From: a bacterium
GTDB taxonomy: Bacteria; Krumholzibacteriota; Krumholzibacteria; LZORAL124-64-63
Reading direction: 5' to 3'
NCBI GenBank assembly: GCA_030592025.1
Contig: JAUUZX010000082.1
Span: 1 to 6,760 of the forward strand
Length of the DNA: 6,760 nt
In this document: positions 1-6,760 of the stretch, piece by piece
How the letters are laid out: each line of letters begins with the position of its first letter
Position numbering within the stretch: position 1 is the first letter of the stretch
Made by a program: the position numbers and the translations under genes
The notes under the pieces: generated by a model
What the model saw: the letters and a program-made list of their open reading frames with translations, nothing else
Database searches by the model: none
What the model was told of the DNA's origin: nothing

Positions 1-418
1 CATGGCTCATGTTGGCCATGAACTGGCTTCGGGCGCGGCCCGTTGCCTTGATGCGCGCGTGGGCCGACTCGAGGGCGGTGGCCCGTTCCTGGAGCAGATG
101 CTCGTTGATTCTGACCTTCTCGAACTCGCCCCGGAGGTAGTTGGCCAGCAGCGTCATCTGGGTCATGTAGAGGGCCAGGACCAGGGCGAGACCCGAGGCG
201 ACGATGTTCTCCCGGAAGCCCAGGGTGACCATGACCGGGGCGATGAGCGCGACGATGAACAGGCAGAACACAAAGGGCCGCGGCGAGAGGCTGCTCACGC
301 CCGTCGCCCCGATGCCCGTGAGCATGAGCACGCCCAGGAAGAACGAATTCGTCACGCCGAACCACACCAGCATGGCGACGACGATGAGACCCCACGCCGC
401 GGTGGAGAGGACAATCAT
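1..418 (-). CDS. Sensor histidine kinase, N-terminal part (runs off left edge)
   Basis: This is the membrane and signal-relay part of a two-component sensor kinase, which would autophosphorylate on histidine and pass the phosphate to a response regulator. Read on the minus strand from the ATG at 418-416, 139 residues are visible. Four hydrophobic helices lie at about residues 1-22, 25-44, 48-67 and 72-93. A charged coiled-coil linker follows at about 95-128 (EFEKVRINEHLLQERATALE). The last residues, RSQFMANMSH, match the HisKA H-box (usually SQFLANMSHE), so His139 is the predicted phosphorylation site. The dimerisation half, the ATPase domain and any receiver domain lie outside the window. 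There is no extracytoplasmic sensor domain, so sensing is probably within or at the membrane. The start is uncertain: no Shine-Dalgarno precedes this ATG, and the frame stays open and coding-like back to a stop at 493-491. The H-box makes the family call firm; the partner regulator is not visible. Confidence 0.88.
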   Translation of the reverse strand, partial: MIVLSTAAWGLIVVAMLVWFGVTNSFFLGVLMLTGIGATGVSSLSPRPFVFCLFIVALIAPVMVTLGFRENIVASGLALVLALYMTQMTLLANYLRGEFEKVRINEHLLQERATALESAHARIKATGRARSQFMANMSH

Positions 419-501
419 GGCGGTGTGGGGACGTCGCCAGGCGGCCCAGATCCGGCCCGGGCCCGGAACAGGATGATTTTGGTTGCACGGTCATGGCTAT
501 T

Positions 502-560
502 CCGATCGGACCGGTCCACCGATAGGGTCGACTCCCCTCTTGTTCCCCATTCTTATCGGT
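502..560. promoter_or_regulatory. Palindrome cluster between divergent genes, possible operator region
   Basis: Within 59 bases between the kinase (minus) and the acetyltransferase (plus) there are an 8-bp palindrome CCGATCGG at 502-509, an overlapping 10-bp palindrome GGACCGGTCC at 508-517, and an inverted pair ACCGATA (518-524) and TATCGGT (554-560) separated by 29 bases. The pentamer CCGAT or its complement occurs four times. Repeated dyads in a divergent promoter region are typical of a transcription factor site, but no regulator is known here and no convincing -35/-10 pair was found. Chance palindromes are common in GC-rich DNA, so this is tentative. Confidence 0.3.
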
Positions 561-697
561 CATGTACGTGAAATCTGTAGCTGTCTCGCGAATGAACCGG
601 TGCGGTCCTTGCGAAGGATCCAGCCATGTTCCACCTTTGGCCCATGGATACTTCCACGGACAACTCAAGGCTGCGACGGTTCGCGGCCGCTCTCTGC

Positions 698-701
698 GGA
701 G
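698..701 (+). promoter_or_regulatory. Ribosome binding site choosing the acetyltransferase start
   Basis: GGAG lies 8 bases before the ATG at 710, where the conserved GNAT fold begins. A competing AAGGA at 614-618 lies 7 bases before an in-frame ATG at 626, which would add 28 residues with no family resemblance. The later start is preferred on protein grounds; both sites are usable by spacing. Confidence 0.5.
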
Positions 702-709
702 CAAAGGGC

Positions 710-1210
710 ATGCAGATCACCCAACTCACGGACGACGACCGCAAGTGGGTCAAGGAGCGCACCGAACTGCTCTTCGGCGGGGATTTCGTCGTGTCCCGGG
801 ACGAGGTCCACGACCCCCATGAGTTGCCGGGTTTCATCGCCAAGGAAGGACCGGAGCGGGTGGGGCTCGTGACCTACAACATCTCCGGCACGTCCTGCGA
901 GATCGTCACCATCGACGCGCTGTGCCAGTTCATGGGCATCGGCACGGATCTGCTGGACAAGGTCGAGTCCGTGGCCCACGCCGCCGGCTGCACACGCCTG
1001 TGGGCCATCACGACCAACGACAACCTCGACGCTCAGCGCTTCTTCCAGCGGCGGGGTTTTGTCATCTCCGAGGTGCGCCTGGGTTCCATGACCAAGATCC
1101 GCTTGCTGAAGCCCAACATTCCGCGCACCGGTTGCCACGGCATCCCCATCCGCGACGAGATCGAATTCGAGATGCCCCTGCGCTCGTCGTCCGCGAAGAT
1201 CGGCCGCTGA
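710..1210 (+). CDS. GNAT family N-acetyltransferase
   Basis: A predicted cytoplasmic acetyltransferase of 166 residues that would move an acetyl group from acetyl-CoA to an amine; the substrate cannot be told from sequence. The acetyl-CoA pyrophosphate loop is seen as QFMGIG (Gln73, Gly76, Gly78, fitting Q/RxxGxG), followed by helix residues TDLLDKVESVA. The C-terminal GNAT motif is NLDAQRFFQRRGF (about 105-117), with LWAITTNDN just before it. The end, KPNIPRTGCHGIPIRDEIEFE, matches a GNAT subgroup that begins with an 'I..L...D..WV' strand and a VVSR segment (here FVVSRDEVH, about 27-34) and ends in an IPIRDEIE strand. The length is normal for a single-domain GNAT. An in-frame ATG at 626 gives an alternative 194-residue form whose extra residues look non-conserved. 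The next gene follows after 145 bp on the same strand, and co-transcription is possible. The family is certain; the substrate is unknown. Confidence 0.93.
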   Translation: MQITQLTDDDRKWVKERTELLFGGDFVVSRDEVHDPHELPGFIAKEGPERVGLVTYNISGTSCEIVTIDALCQFMGIGTDLLDKVESVAHAAGCTRLWAITTNDNLDAQRFFQRRGFVISEVRLGSMTKIRLLKPNIPRTGCHGIPIRDEIEFEMPLRSSSAKIGR

Positions 1211-1355
1211 TTCGCCGGCTCCTCCTCCGACCTCAGCACCGAACGACACTCCGGGCGCCAAATTCCTGTTCGCGCCCTATGCGGGCATCCCCTATCATGA
1301 CCACTGTTCCCGTGACCGACCCCGGCTCCCAGCCACCCGAACCCCGGAGGCCCCC

Positions 1356-3137
1356 ATGACCGCCCGCGAAAAGGTTGCCGCCCTGCGCAAACTCATGCAG
1401 AAGAACAAGGTCGACGCCTACTTCATCCCCAGTGCGGATCCCCACCAGAGCGAGTACCTGCCCGAGGCCTGGAAGCTGCGGGACTGGCTCAGCGGTTTCA
1501 CGGGTTCGGCGGGCGAGGTCGTCGTCACGGCGCGCAAGGCCGGCCTGTGGACCGACGGCCGGTACTTTCTGCAGGCCTCCCTGGAGTTGCCGGGGTCGGG
1601 CATCGACCTCATGCGCATGGGCGAGCCCGGGACTCCGGACATGCCCGCCTGGGTGGCGTCCCAGCTGCGCAAGGGTCAGACCCTGGGCATGGACCCCGCA
1701 GTGGTGTCGATCGCCGCGGCCGTGCGCTTCGAGGAGGCGCTGGCGCCCTACGGAGTGCGCGTAAAATACGTGAAGCCGAACCTGGTTGCGGCGCTGTGGG
1801 ACGACCGGCCCGAGGAGAGCCTGGCGCCCATGGTGACCCATGCGACCCGCCATGCCGGCGAGACGGTGGCCGCGAAGCTGGGGCGGGTGCGGGCCGCCAT
1901 GCAGGAGGCCGGTTGCCACGCCCACGTGGTCGTCGCCCTGGACCAGGTGGCCTGGCTGCTCAACGTGCGTGCCCGGGACATCGAGTTCACGCCGGTGGTC
2001 AACGCCTACGCCCTGGTCACCAACCGCGGCGCGGCCATCTACGTCGACAAGCGCAAGGTCGGCGCCGGTGCGGCCAAGGCCCTCAAGGGCAAGGCGACCA
2101 TCAAGGACTACGACGAGATCTGGGCCGACCTCGAAGCCCTCGGGCGCAAGAAGCGGAAGGTGTGGCTGGACCCGTCGTGCACCAATCGCCGGGTGCTGGA
2201 CACGGTCAAGGGTGCCACGTTCCGGCTGGATACGAGCCCCATCACCGCCATGAAGGCCGTCAAGAACGCCGTGCAGATCGCGGGCATCAGGGAGGCCCAC
2301 GTGCGCGACGGCGTGGCCATGGTCAAGTTCCTCAAGTGGTTGGAGGACGCCGTGCCCGCGGGCGGGGTCACGGAGCTGTCGGCGGCGGAGCAGTTGCGGA
2401 CGTTCCGGGCCGAGGGCCCGGGCTTCCAGGACCTGAGCTTCAACACCATCAGCGGGTACGCGGCCAACGGCGCCATCATCCACTACAGCGCCGACGAGCA
2501 GAGCAACGCCCGGCTCAAGCCCCGCGGCCTGTACCTCATCGACAGCGGTGGCCAGTATCCCGAGGGCACGACCGACATCACGCGCACCGTCCCCCTCGGT
2601 CCGCCCAGCCGACGTCAGCGCACCTGCTACACGCGCGTCCTCATGGGCACCATCGACTGCACGCGCATCCCCTTCCCCGCCGGCACCACCGGTCAGCGCC
2701 AGGAGATGTTCGCGCGGGCGGCCCTGTGGGCCATCGGCGAGGACTACGCCCACGGCACGGGCCATGGGGTGGGCCAGTACCTGGGGGTGCACGAGGGTCC
2801 GCACAGCCTCAAGAACATCGTCACGCCGCCCCTGGTCGAGGGCAACCTGATGTCCATCGAGCCGGGGCACTACGAGGACGGGGGCTTTGGCATCCGCCTG
2901 GAGAACCTGGCGGTGGTGGTGAAGGACGAGAAGCTCAGCGACGAGCGGCGCACCTGGCTGCGGTTCCGGACGGTGACCCTGTGCCCCATCGACACGCGGC
3001 CCCTGGACGTCGATCTCATGACCGGGGATCAGGTCGCCTGGCTCAACGCCTACCACGTCGAGGTCAGGCGTGGGTTGAGTCCGCACCTGGACACGGCGCA
3101 CCGACGCTGGCTGAAGGAGCGGACAGCCGCGATCTAG
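1356..3137 (+). CDS. M24B Xaa-Pro aminopeptidase (aminopeptidase P, XPNPEP1-like)
   Basis: A cytoplasmic dinuclear-metal exopeptidase that removes the N-terminal residue from peptides with proline in second position. At 593 residues it has the three-domain build of eukaryotic cytosolic aminopeptidase P and its bacterial relatives, longer than E. coli PepP (about 440). Two creatinase-type N-terminal domains cover about 6-140 and 160-310, the pita-bread catalytic domain about 315-535, and a C-terminal extension the rest. All five metal ligands are visible: Asp396 and Asp407 (LIDSGGQY, GTTDITRT), His470 (HGTGHGVG), Glu502 (SIEPGHY) and Glu516 (RLENL). The ligand spacing of 11, 63 and 14 residues equals that of human XPNPEP1; only the His-to-Glu gap is two shorter. 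The likely catalytic histidines are His376 (IIHYS) and His479 (VHEGP). There is no signal peptide. GGAGG lies 5 bases before the ATG. A strong hairpin follows 22 bases after the stop. Role: probably peptide turnover. Confidence 0.97.
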   Translation: MTAREKVAALRKLMQKNKVDAYFIPSADPHQSEYLPEAWKLRDWLSGFTGSAGEVVVTARKAGLWTDGRYFLQASLELPGSGIDLMRMGEPGTPDMPAWVASQLRKGQTLGMDPAVVSIAAAVRFEEALAPYGVRVKYVKPNLVAALWDDRPEESLAPMVTHATRHAGETVAAKLGRVRAAMQEAGCHAHVVVALDQVAWLLNVRARDIEFTPVVNAYALVTNRGAAIYVDKRKVGAGAAKALKGKATIKDYDEIWADLEALGRKKRKVWLDPSCTNRRVLDTVKGATFRLDTSPITAMKAVKNAVQIAGIREAHVRDGVAMVKFLKWLEDAVPAGGVTELSAAEQLRTFRAEGPGFQDLSFNTISGYAANGAIIHYSADEQSNARLKPRGLYLIDSGGQYPEGTTDITRTVPLGPPSRRQRTCYTRVLMGTIDCTRIPFPAGTTGQRQEMFARAALWAIGEDYAHGTGHGVGQYLGVHEGPHSLKNIVTPPLVEGNLMSIEPGHYEDGGFGIRLENLAVVVKDEKLSDERRTWLRFRTVTLCPIDTRPLDVDLMTGDQVAWLNAYHVEVRRGLSPHLDTAHRRWLKERTAAI

Positions 3138-3159
3138 AGTTGGGGAGATAGCGAAAGGA

Positions 3160-3189
3160 ATGGCCCGGCTCCTCAGGGAGCCGGGCCAT
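3160..3189. terminator. Hairpin between convergent genes, likely bidirectional terminator
   Basis: A perfect 13-bp inverted repeat, ATGGCCCGGCTCC (3160-3172) and its complement (3177-3189), encloses a TCAG loop. It starts 22 bases after the aminopeptidase stop and, on the other strand, 20 bases after the pilin stop, so it can end both convergent transcripts. No U-run follows on the plus strand. On the minus strand the following bases are only mildly T-rich (TCCTTTCGC). It may therefore act with Rho or as a 3'-end stabiliser rather than as a classical intrinsic terminator. Confidence 0.7.
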
Positions 3190-3209
3190 CGCATGACGGG
3201 TCGCGGGTT

Positions 3210-3620
3210 CTATTGGCCGCCGCGGTTGGTCAGGATGATCTCGTCGGCACCGTAGCCGGTGACCGTGTAGGCGGTGATGAATCCGTTCACCATGAAGGTC
3301 TGGACGCCTACCTGGCCCGGAGTGGCGGCAATCGCCCCGTACTGGGGTTCGGTCATGACGTGGGTGAAGGAATTGCGTAGCAGAGCCTGACCGGGCAGCA
3401 GCGGCGTGATGTCGGCGCCCACCGCCGAGTAGAAGCCATCGTTGCGCACGGCGTAGTCCTCCAGGGCGAGCTGGACCGTGTGCACGGCGCGTTGGGTCGA
3501 GGCCTCTTTGGCCCGTTGCTGCATGCTCACGAAATTGGGGATGGCGATGGACGCCAGCAGACCGATGATGACCACCACGATCATCAACTCGATCAGCGTG
3601 AACCCTTGGCGATGATTCAT
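3210..3620 (-). CDS. Type IV pilin-like / type II secretion pseudopilin (prepilin)
   Basis: A 136-residue prepilin. The leader is only six residues, MNHRQG, with the prepilin peptidase cut predicted between Gly6 and Phe7. The mature end FTLIELMIVVVIIGLLASIA has the conserved Glu at mature position 5 and the hydrophobic helix (about 8-27) that anchors the subunit in the inner membrane before assembly. An amphipathic helix (NFVSMQQRAKEASTQRAVHT) continues the N-terminal helix. The C-terminal part is a short beta-rich head with no cysteines, so it lacks the disulfide D-region of classical pilins. By size it is close to GspG/PilA-type minor subunits. GAGGA lies 5 bases before this ATG. An upstream in-frame ATG at 3698 would bury the leader behind 26 residues and is rejected. 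No pilus or secretion assembly genes are nearby; hairpins lie downstream of this gene and upstream of its leader, so it is probably transcribed alone. Filament type cannot be decided. Confidence 0.93.
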   Translation of the reverse strand: MNHRQGFTLIELMIVVVIIGLLASIAIPNFVSMQQRAKEASTQRAVHTVQLALEDYAVRNDGFYSAVGADITPLLPGQALLRNSFTHVMTEPQYGAIAATPGQVGVQTFMVNGFITAYTVTGYGADEIILTNRGGQ

Positions 3621-3770
3621 TGTCTTCCTCTCCGAATAGCGCACAGCGAGCGCGGGTTCCCCCGGAATGCCGGATATCGACGGCCTCCCGGCCGCCAACT
3701 CCCTTGGTTTCGGCTCTCACGGCGGAAACTGTAGCTTTGCGACGTTGACCGTACATTTCGCCAGGGACGG
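3621..3770 (-). promoter_or_regulatory. Structured 5' leader of the pilin gene, weak c-di-GMP-I (GEMM) riboswitch candidate
   Basis: About 150 bases precede the pilin start and follow the hairpin that ends the previous transcription unit. Read on the minus strand, this leader contains GTCGCAAAGCTACAG (3744-3730), close to the conserved ACGCAAAGC...ACAG core of c-di-GMP-I riboswitches. It then has GTTTC/GAAAC pairing arms, a CCAA/TTGG stem and a GGCCGGGAGGCC hairpin (about 3693-3682), near where GEMM RNAs carry CCGGG. However, the closing P1 helix and the GNRA-capped P1b stem cannot be drawn convincingly: only 3-4 pairs are found for each. C-di-GMP control of pilins is known in other bacteria, which fits the context. 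This may be a diverged class, a degraded element or coincidence. Confidence 0.27.
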
Positions 3771-3805
3771 CAACGGTCCCCGGAGTGCACCTCCGGGGAC
3801 CGTTG
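3771..3805 (-). terminator. 15-bp perfect hairpin downstream of the SDR gene
   Basis: CAACGGTCCCCGGAG (3771-3785) and its exact complement (3791-3805) enclose a five-base loop, TGCAC. On the minus strand the hairpin begins 24 bases after the stop of the exported SDR gene and lies upstream of the pilin leader, so it probably ends the SDR transcript. There is no U-run on the minus strand after it (the next bases are CCGTCCCTGG), so intrinsic termination in the classical form is doubtful. Confidence 0.65.
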
Positions 3806-3829
3806 TTGCGCAGGGGACCGAGTCGGGGA

Positions 3830-4978
3830 TCAGCCGTTCTTTTCGTGCCAGGCGGCCAGCAACTCGGCTTCGCGTTCGGGGGAGATCCCGGCCCGCATGT
3901 GGCTCGTCTGTTGCTCCCCGTCCAGGGTGGCCCACCAGTCCAGGGTGGCGCGCACGGTCTGGCGGATCGGGCGGTAGGTGAGGCCGGCCGCCAGGGCGCG
4001 GTCGACGTTGATGAACGGGTGGCCGGCCTCCTCGCCCTCCAGGGGCACCCACACCGGCATGTCCATCCAGGCCGACACTTCATGCTCTTCGAGGAAGGCG
4101 GTGCTGGCCCAGGTGAAGGTGGCGTCGGAACCGGAGACCTCCTTGCAGGCCTGGAGCATCTCGCCGATGGTCAATTCCTCCGCGGGGGAGGTGGCGTTGA
4201 AGACGCCATTGGTGTTTTCCTCGGCGCAACGGACCACGAACTCCGCGAGATCCCGGACATCGATGAGTTGGGTCGGGATGTCGGGTCCGTCCGGGGCCAG
4301 GACCTCGCCACCTTTCTGGACGCGCACGGGCCAGTAGGTGAAACGACCGCTGCGGTCGCGCGGCCCGACGATGAGGCCCGGCCGGATGTTGCAGGTGCGG
4401 CCGGGGTAGGCTCTCTCCGCGGCCTGCTCGCAGAGGGCCTTGAGGGGGCCGTAGTTCTCGCCGGTGATCTGCCCCATGGTCTTGACCGTGGCCACCTCAT
4501 CGTCGGATATCGTGCCGACGGCGTCCTGCTCGGTGAGGCCCCGCCTCGAGAAATCAGCGAACACGGAGATCGACGAGATGTTGATGTACTGCTTCACGTT
4601 GTCGCCCAGGGCCGCGGCGGCGCCCTCGACGACATGGGGGAAGTAGGCGCTGGTGTCCACGACCACGTCCCAGGTGCGGCCCTTCAGGGCGTCGTGACCC
4701 TCGAGGCGGTCGCCGACGAGCTTCTCCAGGTCGGGGAAGAGGTGGGGGTTGGTCCTGCCGCGGTTAAAGAGGGTCACCTCGTGGCCGCGGGACAGGGCGT
4801 CCTCCACGATGGCGGGGCCGAGGAACGCGGTGCCGCCCAGGATCAGGAAGCGTAGGTGCTGATCGCTCCGGGTGCGCGTGAAATCGGCCAGGGCAAGGCT
4901 GCCGGCCAGGGACGAAGCGCCGACGAAGGCGCCGGCGGCGGTGGTGTGCTTGATGAAGTCGCGTCGGGTCCAGGTCAT
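3830..4978 (-). CDS. Tat-exported NAD(P)-binding SDR / epimerase-dehydratase family protein
   Basis: A 382-residue extended short-chain dehydrogenase/reductase with a twin-arginine signal. The signal peptide shows TRRDFIK (Arg5-Arg6), a hydrophobic stretch at about 12-30 and an ALA cleavage motif ending near Ala31, so export of the folded protein is predicted. The Rossmann loop is FLILGGTAFLG (Gly48, Gly49, Gly54), and the second strand ends TLFNRGRT, where Arg73 would suit NADP better than NAD. The catalytic pair is Tyr176 and Lys180 (YGPLK), with Ser135/Ser136 in INISSISVF as the likely third residue. LIDVRDLAEFVVRC and GVFNATSP are typical of the epimerase/CSP41-like branch. The reaction and substrate cannot be assigned. 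The start has GGAGG six bases upstream and is required for the Tat motif; an in-frame ATG at 5086 adds 36 residues and is rejected. It lies 124 bp after the channel gene and is probably a separate unit. Confidence 0.9.
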   Translation of the reverse strand: MTWTRRDFIKHTTAAGAFVGASSLAGSLALADFTRTRSDQHLRFLILGGTAFLGPAIVEDALSRGHEVTLFNRGRTNPHLFPDLEKLVGDRLEGHDALKGRTWDVVVDTSAYFPHVVEGAAAALGDNVKQYINISSISVFADFSRRGLTEQDAVGTISDDEVATVKTMGQITGENYGPLKALCEQAAERAYPGRTCNIRPGLIVGPRDRSGRFTYWPVRVQKGGEVLAPDGPDIPTQLIDVRDLAEFVVRCAEENTNGVFNATSPAEELTIGEMLQACKEVSGSDATFTWASTAFLEEHEVSAWMDMPVWVPLEGEEAGHPFINVDRALAAGLTYRPIRQTVRATLDWWATLDGEQQTSHMRAGISPEREAELLAAWHEKNG

Positions 4979-5053
4979 GGTATTCCTCCGAAGATCTCGC
5001 AGAAGACTGCCTTGGGGCGGCTCCCACCGTCGTGAGGTCGTGCGCTGCGCAGT

Positions 5054-5074
5054 CCGTACGGCAAGACCATACGG
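5054..5074 (-). other. Intergenic hairpin between channel gene and SDR gene
   Basis: On the minus strand CCGTATGG and CCGTACGG form an 8-bp stem (one G-U pair) with a TCTTG loop; CCGTACGG is itself a palindrome, and CTGCGCAG lies just beyond at 5045-5052. It starts 28 bases after the channel stop codon. It could be the 3' end of the channel transcript or part of the SDR gene's control region. No U-run follows. Confidence 0.4.
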
Positions 5075-5102
5075 CCGTCGCGACAAAAAGGTGCCTCCCT
5101 TC

Positions 5103-6203
<1,101 letters not shown>

Positions 6204-6233
6204 GGTATCTCTCCCGGTTGGGCGGTGTCCCGT

Positions 6234-6760
6234 TCAGGGATGGACCGTGCCGGATTCCTGCTCGCCCATGAGCCGGCTGCCGGTGGTCAGGTCGTCGATG
6301 TCACGGCCGGTGGCCGCGCTCAGCAGATGGAGGAACAGGTCCTGCAGGCCTCCGACCTCGAAGGTGGAGTGGCCGTCCGCGAGGAGGGCCACGGTCCAGT
6401 CAATGAAGGCTTCCTTGTTGGCGAGCACCGCATCCAGCGGCAGGATCATCTGACCCTCGTCCCACATGAAGCCGACGGTATCGTCGCTCAATTCCGCCCC
6501 CCGCTGCAGGTGCCGGCGGGCGCGGTCGAAACGGCCGAGGCCGATGTCGGTCAGGGCGGCGTAGAACGCGGCATTGCCCGTCAGTCCCCACACCTTGAAG
6601 CCCTCGCCGTACTCGCAGAGGACGAGGGCGTCGGCCGGTGCGGCGAAGAGGGCGTTGGCCCAGGATACCCGCACCGAATCGTCGGTGGCGAGGCGGGGCC
6701 CGCGGGTGCCGCCCATGGTGAGGTAGAGCTCGGTCTCGGCAACCCAGCGTTCGCCGAGGG
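6234..6760 (-). CDS. Unrecognised protein, C-terminal part (start beyond right edge)
   Basis: The reading frame is open from the right edge to a TGA at 6236-6234, giving 174 complete codons before the stop, and the start is outside the window. The internal ATG at 6716 is not needed as a start, because coding-like sequence (WVAETELYLT) continues upstream of it. I do not recognise the family. The visible part looks soluble and mostly helical, rich in aromatic residues (GEGFKVWG, GFMWDEGQM, FIDWTVALL). One stretch, AAFYAALTDIGLGRFDRARR, followed by HLQRGAEL, resembles a single TPR-like helical hairpin. A helical-toroid enzyme is another possibility, but no catalytic motif is clear. There is no membrane helix in this part. 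It ends 30 bases before the MscS-type channel gene, suggesting an operon, though this does not reveal a shared function. Confidence 0.75.
   Translation of the reverse strand, partial: LGERWVAETELYLTMGGTRGPRLATDDSVRVSWANALFAAPADALVLCEYGEGFKVWGLTGNAAFYAALTDIGLGRFDRARRHLQRGAELSDDTVGFMWDEGQMILPLDAVLANKEAFIDWTVALLADGHSTFEVGGLQDLFLHLLSAATGRDIDDLTTGSRLMGEQESGTVHP

Noticed and set aside
540..568. TTGTTC with TGTACG 17 bases later as a sigma-70 promoter for the acetyltransferase
   Set aside because: The -10 match is too poor to distinguish from background.
2..571. A 189-codon plus-strand frame at the left end
   Set aside because: It is the exact codon complement of the histidine kinase frame; the minus strand carries transmembrane helices and an H-box, the plus strand only charged low-complexity sequence.
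1253..1298. GGGCGC/GCGCCC inverted repeat and a TATCAT -10-like hexamer before the aminopeptidase gene
   Set aside because: The repeat has a 13-base loop and only six pairs, and no acceptable -35 lies 16-18 bases before TATCAT, so neither a terminator nor a promoter can be supported.
1547..3151. A 534-codon plus-strand frame within the aminopeptidase gene
   Set aside because: It is out of frame with the M24 motifs and its product is a Gly/Arg/Pro-rich shadow with no domain.
1233..3194. A 653-codon open frame on the minus strand opposite the aminopeptidase gene
   Set aside because: It is antisense to a gene with complete catalytic motifs, its translation is low-complexity and rich in Gly, His, Asp and Arg, and long antisense frames are expected when third positions are nearly all G or C.
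3785..4855. A 356-codon plus-strand frame opposite the SDR gene
   Set aside because: It is a shadow of the minus-strand gene, which has a Tat signal, a Rossmann loop and a YxxxK active site.
5085..5101. A possible intrinsic terminator for the channel gene (AAGG/CCTT stem merging into a T5 run on the minus strand)
   Set aside because: The stem has only four Watson-Crick pairs, starts two bases after the stop codon, and the T-run is partly inside the stem.

Overview
This GC-rich window (very strong G/C preference at third codon positions, good Shine-Dalgarno sites, short intergenic gaps) looks like ordinary chromosome from a free-living Gram-negative bacterium. The gene mix (a GEMM-less or GEMM-like leader before a lone type IV pilin-like protein, a Tat-exported SDR oxidoreductase, an XPNPEP1-type aminopeptidase) resembles poorly cultured FCB-group lineages such as Krumholzibacteriota or Eisenbacteria. 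That placement is an impression from gene style, not a proven assignment. I see no phage, transposon, CRISPR array, tRNA or rRNA.

Layout, left to right. (1) On the minus strand, running off the left edge, is the membrane part of a sensor histidine kinase: four transmembrane helices, a coiled coil and the start of the H-box. It is missed by simple ORF calling because its end lies outside the window. (2) A divergent intergenic region of about 290 bp holds a cluster of CCGAT/ATCGG palindromes. (3) On the plus strand are a GNAT acetyltransferase and, 145 bp later, a full-length M24B Xaa-Pro aminopeptidase with all metal ligands. (4) A 13-bp perfect hairpin sits between this gene and the convergent minus-strand genes. 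(5) On the minus strand are a small prepilin with a structured 5' leader, a 15-bp perfect hairpin, a Tat-signal SDR/epimerase-like protein, an intergenic hairpin, a five-helix MscS-type mechanosensitive channel, and the C-terminal part of an unrecognised protein that runs off the right edge and probably shares a transcript with the channel gene.

The genes do not form one obvious pathway. The two plus-strand genes are soluble cytoplasmic enzymes. The minus-strand genes all concern the envelope or its periphery (channel, exported oxidoreductase, pilin, membrane kinase). Clear hairpins 20-24 nt after three of the stop codons suggest that the pilin, SDR and aminopeptidase genes are transcribed as separate units. 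The points most worth a second look are the structured pilin leader with its GCAAAGC motif, the U-less hairpins, the exported Rossmann enzyme, and the uncertain N-terminus of the kinase.
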